Below the pieces are notes generated by a model that was not told the origin of the DNA, did no database searches, and worked only from the letters and a program-made list of their open reading frames with translations. This document shows positions 50,371 to 58,529 of a stretch of DNA of 64,000 nt, one piece after another. The translations under genes were made by a program, and so were the position numbers. Source of the stretch: Clostridium sp. (lineage in GTDB: Bacteria > Bacillota > Clostridia > Lachnospirales > Lachnospiraceae); NCBI GenBank assembly GCA_023664775.1, contig JAMPEW010000003.1, positions 62,001 through 126,000 on the forward strand, given 5' to 3'. The stretch's first letter is position 1. Each line of letters starts with the position of its first letter.

Positions 50371-51351
50371 GTGGCAGACGTACTCTCACAAAATGAAATA
50401 GATAACCTGTTAAAGCAATTAAGCTCTGGTGAACTGGATGTTGGAGATATAGAGGAAACACCGACTGTAAAGGTCAAGGAGTACGACTTTTCAAGACCGG
50501 CTAAGTTTTCGAAGGAACACCTTAGAACCCTGGAGATTATATTTGAGCATTTTGGGCGACTTCTAAGCAGCAACCTTCCTGCATATTTTAGAAAGAATGT
50601 ACAGGTTGAGGTTATGAACTCGGAGGCGGTAACGTATTCTGAGTTTTCAAATGCCCTTTCTAATCCGGTGCTTCTTGGAGTTGTCAATATGTCGCCGATG
50701 AAGGGCAACATTATTATGGAGATTGCAACAAATATAGGTTATGCAATTATTGACAGAATGCTTGGCGGGTTTGGAGAACCTCTTGACAAAATGAGAGACT
50801 TTTCAGAGATAGAGCTTTCCGTTCTCGAAAGGATTTTTAATATTATTATTGATTTGCTCAGGGAACCGTGGAAGAATGTTATTGAAATTGCGCCATATCT
50901 GGAAAGGATAGAGACAAATTCGCAGTTTGCACAGATTATATCGCCTTCCGAGATGATTGCCATTGTGACAATCAACATTAATATCGGCGGTGTTGAGGGA
51001 CTTATGAATGTATGTCTCCCGTATATAACACTGGAAGATATTATGGATAAGCTGAATACCAAGTACTGGTTCTCAACGATGCAGGCAAGAGATGAGCAGA
51101 GTTATTCTGAGTTTATTGAAGCGGTGATTAACAAGGCGCAGATACCAATTTCAGCGGAGCTTGGAACGAGCACCATAATGGTTATGGATTTTATCAACCT
51201 TCAGGTTGGTGATATTATAAAATTAAATAAAAAAGTTGAAGATGAGCTTGATGTTTACGTGGGTAATATTGTAAAATTTAAAGCGTTACCGGGCTCATCG
51301 GAAAAGAAATATGCAGTTAAAGTTACAGAAATAATCAGAGAGGAGGAATAA
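50371..51351 (+). CDS. fliM: Flagellar motor switch protein FliM
   Basis: Switch protein that binds CheY-phosphate through its N-terminal LSQNEIDNLLKQL motif and links FliG with FliY/FliN. The middle CheC-like domain (HLRTLEIIFEHFGRLLSSNL, MSPMKGNIIMEIATNIGYAI) and the C-terminal SpoA domain are complete over 326 residues. Start GTG 50371 has AGGAGG 8 nt upstream. Confidence 0.96.
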   Translation: MADVLSQNEIDNLLKQLSSGELDVGDIEETPTVKVKEYDFSRPAKFSKEHLRTLEIIFEHFGRLLSSNLPAYFRKNVQVEVMNSEAVTYSEFSNALSNPVLLGVVNMSPMKGNIIMEIATNIGYAIIDRMLGGFGEPLDKMRDFSEIELSVLERIFNIIIDLLREPWKNVIEIAPYLERIETNSQFAQIISPSEMIAIVTININIGGVEGLMNVCLPYITLEDIMDKLNTKYWFSTMQARDEQSYSEFIEAVINKAQIPISAELGTSTIMVMDFINLQVGDIIKLNKKVEDELDVYVGNIVKFKALPGSSEKKYAVKVTEIIREEE

Positions 51352-51356
51352 AAGAG

Positions 51357-52550
51357 ATGGACGGTATGTTATCTCAGGAGGAGATTAATGCATTGCTTGG
51401 CGGAGCGTCTGATGACAGCGCTGCTGGAAGTAATGGCGTAACACTTGCAGATGAAGAAAAAGATGCCATCGGTGAAATATCCAATATATGTATGGGTACG
51501 GCGGCAACAACTCTTTATTCCTTAGTAAACCAAAAGGTACTTATAACAACCCCTGTTGTTAAAATCAACAATTGGGAAAATTTGACTTCAAATTATGAGA
51601 AGCCTTGTGTTTTCATAAATATTTTCTATCGTGAGGGTATTGATGGAAACAATGTATTGATACTTAAGGAAGATGATGTTAAGATAATAACTGATTTGAT
51701 GATGGGTGGGGATGGACTAAACCCGTCAGCCGAGCTTTCCGAGCTTCACTTTAGTGCAATCTGTGAGGCCATGAACCAGATGATGGGTTCGGCGGCAACC
51801 TCCCTTTCCTCCATGTTAAATCGTAAAATAGATATCAGTCCTCCTGAGGCAGATTTGGTGGACATGGCAGGAGATATTGATACATCGAAGGTAGATGTAT
51901 TTCTTACCAGTGATTTCGTTGAGGTTACATTTAGAATGACCATAGGCGATTTGGTTGACAGTACGATTATGCAGCTCTACCCGATTGATTTTGCCAAGGA
52001 GTTATATAACATATTTAGTGCAGATGAAGGGGATGGAGCTTCACAGGCAGCACCACCGCCACCAGCGGCAGCACCGGCTCCTACACCACCACCGCAGCCA
52101 CAACCACAGCCTCAACCGGCAATGGCGCAGCCACAGCCACAGCCGCAGATGCAGGGTATGCAGCAGCCGATGATGGGAATGCCAATGATGGGTGCACCGA
52201 TGTCAGGGGCGCCAATGATGGGAATGCCGATGATGCCACAGCAGGATGTGAATGTACAAAACGTTCAGTTCCAGGCATTTAATTCGTTTGTTAATCCTGC
52301 CTTACAGCAGGAGAACATAGATTTAATAATGGATGTACCTTTGGAGGTTTCCGTTGTATTAGGAAGAACAAGAAAATCAATAAAAGAAATTCTTGATTTT
52401 TCTCCGGGTACAATCATTGAGTTAGATAAGCTTGCAGGTGAAGCCATAGATGTAATGGTAAATCAAAAGCTTGTCGCAAAGGGTGAGGTAGTTGTTATCG
52501 AAGAAAGCTTCGGTATCAGAATCACGGAAATTATTAAGGAAAAAATGTAA
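51357..52550 (+). CDS. fliY: Switch protein and CheY-phosphate phosphatase FliY
   Basis: Fusion of a CheC-type phosphatase and FliN. The N-terminal MLSQEEINALLGG can bind CheY-P. Both CheC active-site motifs are intact: DAIGEISNICMG and SAICEAMNQMMG (ExxN pattern). After a Pro/Gln then Met/Gly/Pro-rich linker (about 225-300) comes the FliN/SpoA domain (DVPLEVSVVLGRTRKSIKEI, ELDKLAGEAIDVMVN). 397 residues, similar to B. subtilis FliY. ATG 51357 follows GGAGGAATAAAAGAG. Confidence 0.96.
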   Translation: MDGMLSQEEINALLGGASDDSAAGSNGVTLADEEKDAIGEISNICMGTAATTLYSLVNQKVLITTPVVKINNWENLTSNYEKPCVFINIFYREGIDGNNVLILKEDDVKIITDLMMGGDGLNPSAELSELHFSAICEAMNQMMGSAATSLSSMLNRKIDISPPEADLVDMAGDIDTSKVDVFLTSDFVEVTFRMTIGDLVDSTIMQLYPIDFAKELYNIFSADEGDGASQAAPPPPAAAPAPTPPPQPQPQPQPAMAQPQPQPQMQGMQQPMMGMPMMGAPMSGAPMMGMPMMPQQDVNVQNVQFQAFNSFVNPALQQENIDLIMDVPLEVSVVLGRTRKSIKEILDFSPGTIIELDKLAGEAIDVMVNQKLVAKGEVVVIEESFGIRITEIIKEKM

Positions 52551-52564
52551 AAGGAGAATAAATT

Positions 52565-52927
52565 ATGGCAAAAAGTATACTTATATGTGATGATGCAGCT
52601 TTTATGAGAATGATGATTAAGGATATCTTAGTAAAGAATGGCTACAATGTCGCAGGAGAGGCAGAAAATGGTGCAAAGGCTGTTGAGAAATATGCCGAGA
52701 CAAAGCCGGATCTTGTACTTATGGATATCACGATGCCTGAGATGGACGGTATACAGGCATTGAAGCAGATTAAGGCCAATGATCCGAATGCGAGTGTTGT
52801 AATGTGTTCTGCAATGGGACAGCAGGCCATGGTTATTGAGGCTATACAGTCAGGAGCAAGAGACTTTATTGTTAAGCCGTTCCAGCCTGATAGAGTTCTT
52901 GAAGCTGTTAAAAAGGTAGTTGGTTAA
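52565..52927 (+). CDS. cheY: Chemotaxis response regulator CheY
   Basis: Stand-alone receiver domain of 120 residues that binds the motor when phosphorylated by CheA. Acidic pocket DD at 10-11 (ICDDAAFMR), phospho-acceptor in VLMDITMPEMDG, the switch threonine position is Ser in VMCSAMGQQ, and the lysine in FIVKPF. ATG 52565 follows AAAGGAGAATAAATT. Sits between fliY (its phosphatase) and fliO, as in B. subtilis. Confidence 0.96.
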   Translation: MAKSILICDDAAFMRMMIKDILVKNGYNVAGEAENGAKAVEKYAETKPDLVLMDITMPEMDGIQALKQIKANDPNASVVMCSAMGQQAMVIEAIQSGARDFIVKPFQPDRVLEAVKKVVG

Positions 52928-52929
52928 TC

Positions 52930-53331
52930 GTGTCCATTTTTCTTACCAATAGTATGGGAATTGGTGTTGTCTGGCAGACAATAAAGCTTATTCTTATTTT
53001 TATTATTATACTTGTTTTGGCGTATTATGGTACGAAGCTTGTTGCCGGATTTCACAAAAATTCTTTGAGTGGGAGAACAAACTTAAAAATAGTTGAGTCC
53101 ATGAGTCTCGGTAACAATAAATTTTTGGTTGTTGTGGAGATTGATGGCTCATATTATGCATTGGGAGTAGGAAAGGACAATGTTACGCTTATTGACAAGC
53201 TGTCCGATTATACTCCCCGGGATGTGGAGGGCTTTCATGATGTAGATAATCCTAAAAAGAGCTTTAAGGATGTTCTGGCACAGTTTAAGACAAAATCAGA
53301 GGCTGATAATAAAAATCAGGATACGAAATAA
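52930..53331 (+). CDS. fliO: Flagellar biosynthesis protein FliO
   Basis: Membrane chaperone for assembly of the FliP ring. The 133 residues have one N-terminal span (about 14-38) and a cytoplasmic domain with NLKIVESMSLGNNKFLVVVE and YALGVGKDNVTLIDKLSD. It starts with GTG 52930, two bases after cheY; AAAAGGTAG in the end of cheY is the likely ribosome binding site. The family is poorly conserved, and position before fliP supports the call. Confidence 0.9.
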   Translation: MSIFLTNSMGIGVVWQTIKLILIFIIILVLAYYGTKLVAGFHKNSLSGRTNLKIVESMSLGNNKFLVVVEIDGSYYALGVGKDNVTLIDKLSDYTPRDVEGFHDVDNPKKSFKDVLAQFKTKSEADNKNQDTK

Positions 53332-53353
53332 GACAGATAAAGTGGGTTTTAGG

Positions 53354-54175
53354 ATGAAATATAAAAAACTTTGCAAATATGTAATACTTTTTTTCATTGC
53401 TATAGTTGTTATATTTTCTGGCACAACTTCATATGCTACGGGTATTACCCCGGAAACCGATGCTGAGGAGGGCATGGATGAGGAATTTGACGATGATGAC
53501 GGCGTTTCAGTAGGGCTTACGCTTGATACCAACTCTGATTCGACAACTCTTTCAGGTACCTTGCAGATTTTATTGGTTATTACAATAATTTCAATAGCTC
53601 CGTCAATATTAGTTATGGTGACGTCCTTTACGAGAATTATTGTCGTTCTTCATTTTTTAAGGACTGCAATAGGAACGCAATCGTCGCCGCCAAATAATGT
53701 ATTGATAGGGCTCTCATTATTTTTGACATTATTTATTATGAGTCCGGTTTTCTCTCAGGTAAAGACGGAGGCGATTGACCCGCTTACGGCAGATGAAATC
53801 AGCCAGGAGGAAGCAATAGACAGATGTATACAGCCGGTAAGGGAGTTTATGCTCAGACAGGTAAGGCAGGAGGATCTTCGGCTGTTTATGGATATCGCTG
53901 ACATGGGAACGGTTGAAAGCGTGAATGATATTCCCATTTCCGTTGTCATCCCGGCATTTATTATAAGCGAGCTTAGAGCCGCATTTATAATCGGCTTTTT
54001 GATATATATACCTTTTATTGTTATCGACATGGTTGTGGCGTCGGTGCTCATGGCAATGGGTATGATGATGCTGCCGCCTACGACAATATCCATGCCGTTT
54101 AAGATACTTTTGTTTATTCTTGCTGACGGTTGGAATTTAGTGATAGGACAGCTCGTTTCGTCCTTTAACTTCTGA
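53354..54175 (+). CDS. fliP: Flagellar export gate protein FliP
   Basis: Main subunit of the export gate core. From ATG 53354 the 273 residues begin with a cleavable-looking signal peptide (about 1-27), as in FliP of other bacteria, then the spans with ILVMVTSFTRIIVVLHFLR, GTQSSPPNNVLIGLSLFLT and MGMMMLPPTTISMPFKILLF. Upstream in-frame ATG 53270 lies in fliO and is rejected. The ribosome binding site is weak (AAAGTGGG), suggesting coupling to fliO. Confidence 0.95.
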   Translation: MKYKKLCKYVILFFIAIVVIFSGTTSYATGITPETDAEEGMDEEFDDDDGVSVGLTLDTNSDSTTLSGTLQILLVITIISIAPSILVMVTSFTRIIVVLHFLRTAIGTQSSPPNNVLIGLSLFLTLFIMSPVFSQVKTEAIDPLTADEISQEEAIDRCIQPVREFMLRQVRQEDLRLFMDIADMGTVESVNDIPISVVIPAFIISELRAAFIIGFLIYIPFIVIDMVVASVLMAMGMMMLPPTTISMPFKILLFILADGWNLVIGQLVSSFNF

Positions 54176-54206
54176 CATTTTTAAGTAGGATACGAGGTGA
54201 TAAATT

Positions 54207-54476
54207 GTGACGACAGGCGACGTTATGGATGTAGCAGTTCAGGCTATATGGCTTGTGTTAAAGTGCAGTGCGCCGATGCTGCTTGTGTCTCTTATTGTTG
54301 GACTTGTAATCAGTATTTTTCAGACTGTTACGTCCATACAGGAGCAGACCTTGACCTTTGTGCCAAAGATGCTTTCCATTTTTTTGACGTTAATTATATG
54401 TGGTGACTGGATATTGACGAATATTCTTTCATTTATTCAGGATTTGTACAGCAGATTTGGAGAATTTGTGAGGTAG
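54207..54476 (+). CDS. fliQ: Flagellar export gate protein FliQ
   Basis: Two-span gate subunit of 89 residues. Conserved stretches are VAVQAIWLVLKCSAPMLLVS, IFQTVTSIQEQTLTFVPKML and the second span that follows. GTG 54207 with GAGGTGATAAATT upstream is the start. The gene lies between fliP and fliR in the invariant export-gate order. Confidence 0.96.
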   Translation: MTTGDVMDVAVQAIWLVLKCSAPMLLVSLIVGLVISIFQTVTSIQEQTLTFVPKMLSIFLTLIICGDWILTNILSFIQDLYSRFGEFVR

Positions 54477-54482
54477 TATGTT

Positions 54483-55256
54483 GTGGATTTGACGATATCA
54501 ACCTTAACATTAGAATCATTTTTGCTTGTGGTAGTAAGGACGGGCGCCTTTACTGCAGTTGCTCCGCTTTTTGGACACAGAAGTGTAAATGCAAGGCTTC
54601 GGGTACTGATTGCAGCATGTATTTCCCTGACCATTTTTTCCGCAAAGGATATCGCGCTTCCCGTTTATTCCTCGGTGCTTGGCTATTCCATGCTTGTTAT
54701 TAAGGAAGCGGCAGTTGGGTTATCCCTTGGGTTTGTTGCAAGGCTTGTCATGTCAACCCTTATTCTTGCAGGCGAATTTATTGATAGGGAAATCGGCTTT
54801 ACCATGTCCACCAACTTTGACCCAAGTACGGGGGCGATGGTTACGATTACGGCAGAGCTTTATGATAAGCTTATCTATGTCATCATCCTAATAACGGGAA
54901 TGCACCATTACATTATAAAAGCCATAGCCCAGACCTTTGACATTATTCCCGTGGGTCAGGTAAATGCAAGCTTTGATAGGCTCTATGTAACCGTGCTTGA
55001 TTTTATTATACAATATTACAATATTGGCTTTATGATTGCCATGCCAATCTTTATTTCTATGACAATGTTAAACGTAATTTTGGGAGTTTTGACAAAGAGC
55101 TCGCCGCAGATGAATATGTTTGCCATAGGAATGCAGATGAAGGTTATGATAGGAATGTTAGCGCTTACAATCGTTATTGTTTTTATCCCGGGAATAACAA
55201 ATATTCTGATGGATAGAATGCAGACAATGGTTAATTCTCTGATTGGAGGCTTTTGA
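54483..55256 (+). CDS. fliR: Flagellar export gate protein FliR
   Basis: Polytopic gate subunit capping the FliP ring. The 257 residues contain VVVRTGAFTAVAPLFGHRSV near the N-terminus, AGEFIDREIGFTMSTNFDPS and SSPQMNMFAIGMQMKVMIGM, plus several hydrophobic spans. GTG 54483 has GAGGTAG upstream. Its stop is separated from the flhB ATG by a single base, and the flhB ribosome binding site GGAGG lies in the end of fliR. Confidence 0.95.
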   Translation: MDLTISTLTLESFLLVVVRTGAFTAVAPLFGHRSVNARLRVLIAACISLTIFSAKDIALPVYSSVLGYSMLVIKEAAVGLSLGFVARLVMSTLILAGEFIDREIGFTMSTNFDPSTGAMVTITAELYDKLIYVIILITGMHHYIIKAIAQTFDIIPVGQVNASFDRLYVTVLDFIIQYYNIGFMIAMPIFISMTMLNVILGVLTKSSPQMNMFAIGMQMKVMIGMLALTIVIVFIPGITNILMDRMQTMVNSLIGGF

Positions 55257-55257
55257 T

Positions 55258-56379
55258 ATGGAGTTATACGGCTCCGGCATAAAATATAATCTCCAGTTTT
55301 TTGCCCAGGATGGACAGGGCGGTGAAAAAACGGAGGAACCGACGGCAAAAAAAATTGAGGATACACGTAAGGAAGGACAGGTAGCTAAAAGTAAAGAGAT
55401 TTCATCTGCGTTTTCACTTTTGGCGCTTTTTCTATGTCTTAGAATTTTTATAGGTTTTTTGGGCGAGCGGATGCAGGGCGTTTTTTTCTCCTTTTGGAGG
55501 GAAATGTCAATCTATCCAAAGGATGACTTTAACTCTGTAACTGCATGGCAGATTTTGCTTGATGCCGTCATATATCTGCTGATTACAGCGCTTCCCTTTT
55601 TGCTGGTGGCATTTATTGTTTCCTTTATGTCACAGAAGGCTCAGATTAAATGGATGGTAACGACAAAGCCGCTGAAGCCGAAGTTTAATAAAATGAATCC
55701 CATAAGCGGATTTAAGCGTATGTTTTCAAAGCAGGCATTGTTTGAGCTGCTTATGTCCATTTTTAAGATAACATTGTTTGCTGCCATAGCATACTCGGTT
55801 GTAAAGGACAATGTAGGCATTATTTTATCGCTGTACACCTTGAACATAAAGGATTGTCTTGGTATTTTGTTTGACCTTGTCATGGAGCTTGGAATTAAAA
55901 TATCCTTAGTCTATATTGTACTAAGCTTTGCTGATTACATATTTCAGAGATGGAAGCACAAGCAGGATATTAAAATGACAAAGCAGGAGGTCAAGGATGA
56001 ATATAAAAACCAGGAGGGAGATCCAAAGGTAAAGAGCCAGCAGAGGCAGAGAATGCAGCAGGCGTCAAGAAGGCGTATGATGCAGAGCATTCCTGAGGCA
56101 GATGTTGTAATAACAAACCCTACACATTTTGCAGTCGCACTAAAATATGACAATACGGTAAGTGATGCACCTGTCGTTACGGCAAAGGGAGCAGATTATC
56201 TTGCCTTTAAGATAAGAGATCTTGCCAAGGAAAATGGCGTGGAGATTGTGGAAAATAAACCACTTGCGAGGATGCTGTATTCCAATGTTGACATTGGAAG
56301 GGAAATACCGCCTGAGCTTTATCAGTCGGTGGCAGAAATTCTTGCTTACGTTTATGGAATAAAAAATAAAGCAAGCTAA
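55258..56379 (+). CDS. flhB: Flagellar export switch protein FlhB
   Basis: Controls the substrate switch of flagellar export after self-cleavage. The 373 residues have KTEEPTAKKIEDTRKEGQVA at the start, four membrane spans, and the autocleavage site N-PTH in VVITNPTHFAVALKYD, followed by the cytoplasmic C-domain (IPPELYQSVAEILAYV). ATG 55258 with GGAGG 8 nt upstream; an in-frame ATG at 55243 inside fliR is less likely. Followed by the AAGG/GGAT hairpin element copy D before flhA. A soluble C-domain paralogue is at 10425. Confidence 0.96.
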   Translation: MELYGSGIKYNLQFFAQDGQGGEKTEEPTAKKIEDTRKEGQVAKSKEISSAFSLLALFLCLRIFIGFLGERMQGVFFSFWREMSIYPKDDFNSVTAWQILLDAVIYLLITALPFLLVAFIVSFMSQKAQIKWMVTTKPLKPKFNKMNPISGFKRMFSKQALFELLMSIFKITLFAAIAYSVVKDNVGIILSLYTLNIKDCLGILFDLVMELGIKISLVYIVLSFADYIFQRWKHKQDIKMTKQEVKDEYKNQEGDPKVKSQQRQRMQQASRRRMMQSIPEADVVITNPTHFAVALKYDNTVSDAPVVTAKGADYLAFKIRDLAKENGVEIVENKPLARMLYSNVDIGREIPPELYQSVAEILAYVYGIKNKAS

Positions 56380-56421
56380 GTCCTAAGGGGGTACCGGCGA
56401 AGCCGGGGGATTCCTTAGGAC
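56380..56421 (+). ncRNA. AAGG/GGAT hairpin element, copy D
   Basis: Begins at the base after the flhB stop. Outer stem GTCCTAAGG (56380-56388) with CCTTAGGAC (56413-56421); 5' loop GGGTA, inner stem CCGGC with GCCGG around GAA, 3' loop GGGATT. It lies inside an operon and has no T-tract, so it is not a simple terminator. Confidence 0.8.
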
Positions 56422-56425
56422 ACGG

Positions 56426-56464
56426 CTCCGCACGAAGTGTGGAGTAATAACTATAGAGTATTAC
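56426..56464 (+). promoter_or_regulatory. Two further hairpins in the flhB-flhA gap
   Basis: CTCCGCAC (56426-56433) pairs with GTGTGGAG (56437-56444) around GAA with one wobble; then GTAATA (56444-56449) pairs with TATTAC (56459-56464). Both lie upstream of the flhA ribosome binding site AAAGGAGG. Confidence 0.5.
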
Positions 56465-56486
56465 GAGAAAGGAGGTACAAAGGAAT

Positions 56487-58529
56487 ATGAGACGAAATGA
56501 TTTATTTCTCGGTGTATATCTGTTAGCGGCAGTTATATTCCTTATTATTCCTATTCCCTCCGGACTTCTTGACGTGCTTATCCTTTTTAATGTTTCCATG
56601 TCGCTTGTTATCGTATTTAACTGCCTTTTTACGTCAGAGACGCTGAATATGTCGGGCTTTCCGACACTGCTTCTTTTTACAACCATATTCAGAATTTCCT
56701 TAAACGTATCTTCCACAAGACTGATTTTATCTACGGGAGATCCGGGACAGGTGGTACAGGTTTTTGGTTCCTTCGTAGGAGGAGGAAATCTTGTTATCGG
56801 CGCCATTGTTTTCATTGTGCTTATCATCGTCCAGATGCTTGTTATCAATAAGGGTTCTGAGAGAGTATCAGAGGTAACGGCAAGATTTACATTAGACGCC
56901 ATGCCCGGCAAACAGATGGCGATTGACGCAGACCTTAACACAGGTGCAATCACTGACCAGGAGGCTATTGTAAGGAGAGAAAAAATACAGGCAGAATCGG
57001 CATTTTTCGGAGCCATGGATGGTGCCTCAAAATACGTTAAGGGAGACGCTACCGCAGGTCTTATCATTACGCTTATCAATATTGTGGGCGGACTTATCAT
57101 CGGAATGACGTCCATGGGTCTTTCCATGAATGAGGCGCTTGACAAATTTGTTATACTGACAATCGGTGACGGACTTGTTTCACAGATACCGTCCATGCTT
57201 ATCTCGCTTTCCACAGGTATTCTTGTCACGAAGGCGTCAAAGGAGGAAAATATAGGAGATATACTGATCGGACAGCTTTTTTCCATTCCGAAGGTTCTCC
57301 TTATGGTTGGAATTACCATGATTATTCTTGGTGCCATGACGCCCCTTAACCTTTTGTTCTGCGGCGCTTACGGCGTTCTTTTTATCATTCTTTCCTTCGC
57401 CATACGTGGAAGCCAGGAGGAGGCAGCCATAAAGGAGGAGGTTGAGGAGGAGGAAATCCAGGCAGATGAGGTAAGACGGCATGAAAATGTTAATTCACTG
57501 CTTCAGGTTGACCCTATTGAACTTGAGTTTGGTTATGGTATAATACCATTAGCTGACGTAAATCAGGGAGGAGATTTGCTTGACAGGGTTGTCATGATAA
57601 GAAGACAGATTGCCCTTGAGTTAGGTGCTGTCGTGCCGATTATAAGACTTCGGGATAACATACAGCTTAACCCGAATCAATATATTATAAAGATTAAGGG
57701 AATACAGGTCAGCGAGGGCGAGATACTGTTCGACCACTATATGGCAATGAACCCGGGCTATGTTGAGGATGAGATAACGGGTATTCCTACCTTTGAGCCG
57801 GCATTCCACCTTGAAGCAATGTGGATTACGGAATCTCAGAGAGAGCGGGCAGAGTCGCTTGGATATACTGTAGTTGACCCGCCGTCCATTATTGCGACGC
57901 ACCTTACGGAGATTATAAAGGAGCATCTTGACGAGCTGCTTAACAGACAGGATGTACAAAATCTCATTGACAACATCAAAGAGACGAACAAGACCCTTGT
58001 TGATGAGCTTGTACCGAAGCTTTTAGGCGTAGGCGATATTCAAAAGGTGTTGCAAAATCTCTTAAAAGAGGGCATCTCAATCAGGGACCTTGTAACAATA
58101 TTTGAAACACTTGCAGATTATGCGGCAACAAGCCGTGACACTGACATACTGACTGAGTATGTGCGCCAGTCCTTAAAGAGAGCCATATCAAACAAGTATT
58201 TTGGCGACAGCGAGACAACAACGGTTGTAACACTCGACCCGAAGGTGGAGCAGATGATTATGAGCTCCATTAAGCAGACGGAGCAGGGCGCATACATATC
58301 CCTTGACCCTGCAATTACAAAACAGATACTTGCCGCAACGGAAGCGGAGATACAAAAGCTTGAGAATAAGGGACAATCACCAATTATTATTACATCTCCG
58401 ATTGTGAGAATGTATTTTAAGAAGCTTACAAACGATTATTTTAAGGATTTAATAGTTATTTCATACAACGAGATTGATTCCGACATAGAGCTTAAATCCG
58501 TGGGAGTGGTGACGATAGATGATAATTAA
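56487..58529 (+). CDS. flhA: Flagellar export gate protein FlhA
   Basis: Large export-gate protein with about eight membrane spans and a cytoplasmic nonameric ring domain. Conserved blocks are IPIPSGLLDVLILFNVSMSL, the FHIPEP-region GFPTLLLFTTIFRISLNVSS and MPGKQMAIDADLNTGAITDQ, and the cytoplasmic RRIAL-type segment VVMIRRQIALELGAVVPIIR. 680 residues is standard. ATG 56487 has AAAGGAGG about 11-13 nt upstream. Overlaps flhF by 11 bp. Confidence 0.97.
   Translation: MRRNDLFLGVYLLAAVIFLIIPIPSGLLDVLILFNVSMSLVIVFNCLFTSETLNMSGFPTLLLFTTIFRISLNVSSTRLILSTGDPGQVVQVFGSFVGGGNLVIGAIVFIVLIIVQMLVINKGSERVSEVTARFTLDAMPGKQMAIDADLNTGAITDQEAIVRREKIQAESAFFGAMDGASKYVKGDATAGLIITLINIVGGLIIGMTSMGLSMNEALDKFVILTIGDGLVSQIPSMLISLSTGILVTKASKEENIGDILIGQLFSIPKVLLMVGITMIILGAMTPLNLLFCGAYGVLFIILSFAIRGSQEEAAIKEEVEEEEIQADEVRRHENVNSLLQVDPIELEFGYGIIPLADVNQGGDLLDRVVMIRRQIALELGAVVPIIRLRDNIQLNPNQYIIKIKGIQVSEGEILFDHYMAMNPGYVEDEITGIPTFEPAFHLEAMWITESQRERAESLGYTVVDPPSIIATHLTEIIKEHLDELLNRQDVQNLIDNIKETNKTLVDELVPKLLGVGDIQKVLQNLLKEGISIRDLVTIFETLADYAATSRDTDILTEYVRQSLKRAISNKYFGDSETTTVVTLDPKVEQMIMSSIKQTEQGAYISLDPAITKQILAATEAEIQKLENKGQSPIIITSPIVRMYFKKLTNDYFKDLIVISYNEIDSDIELKSVGVVTIDDN

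Noticed and set aside
56207..57337. Minus-strand 376-codon frame opposite flhB end and flhA
   Set aside because: Crosses two certain + strand genes, Ser/Ile/Pro-rich translation without family features; explained by codon bias of flhA.
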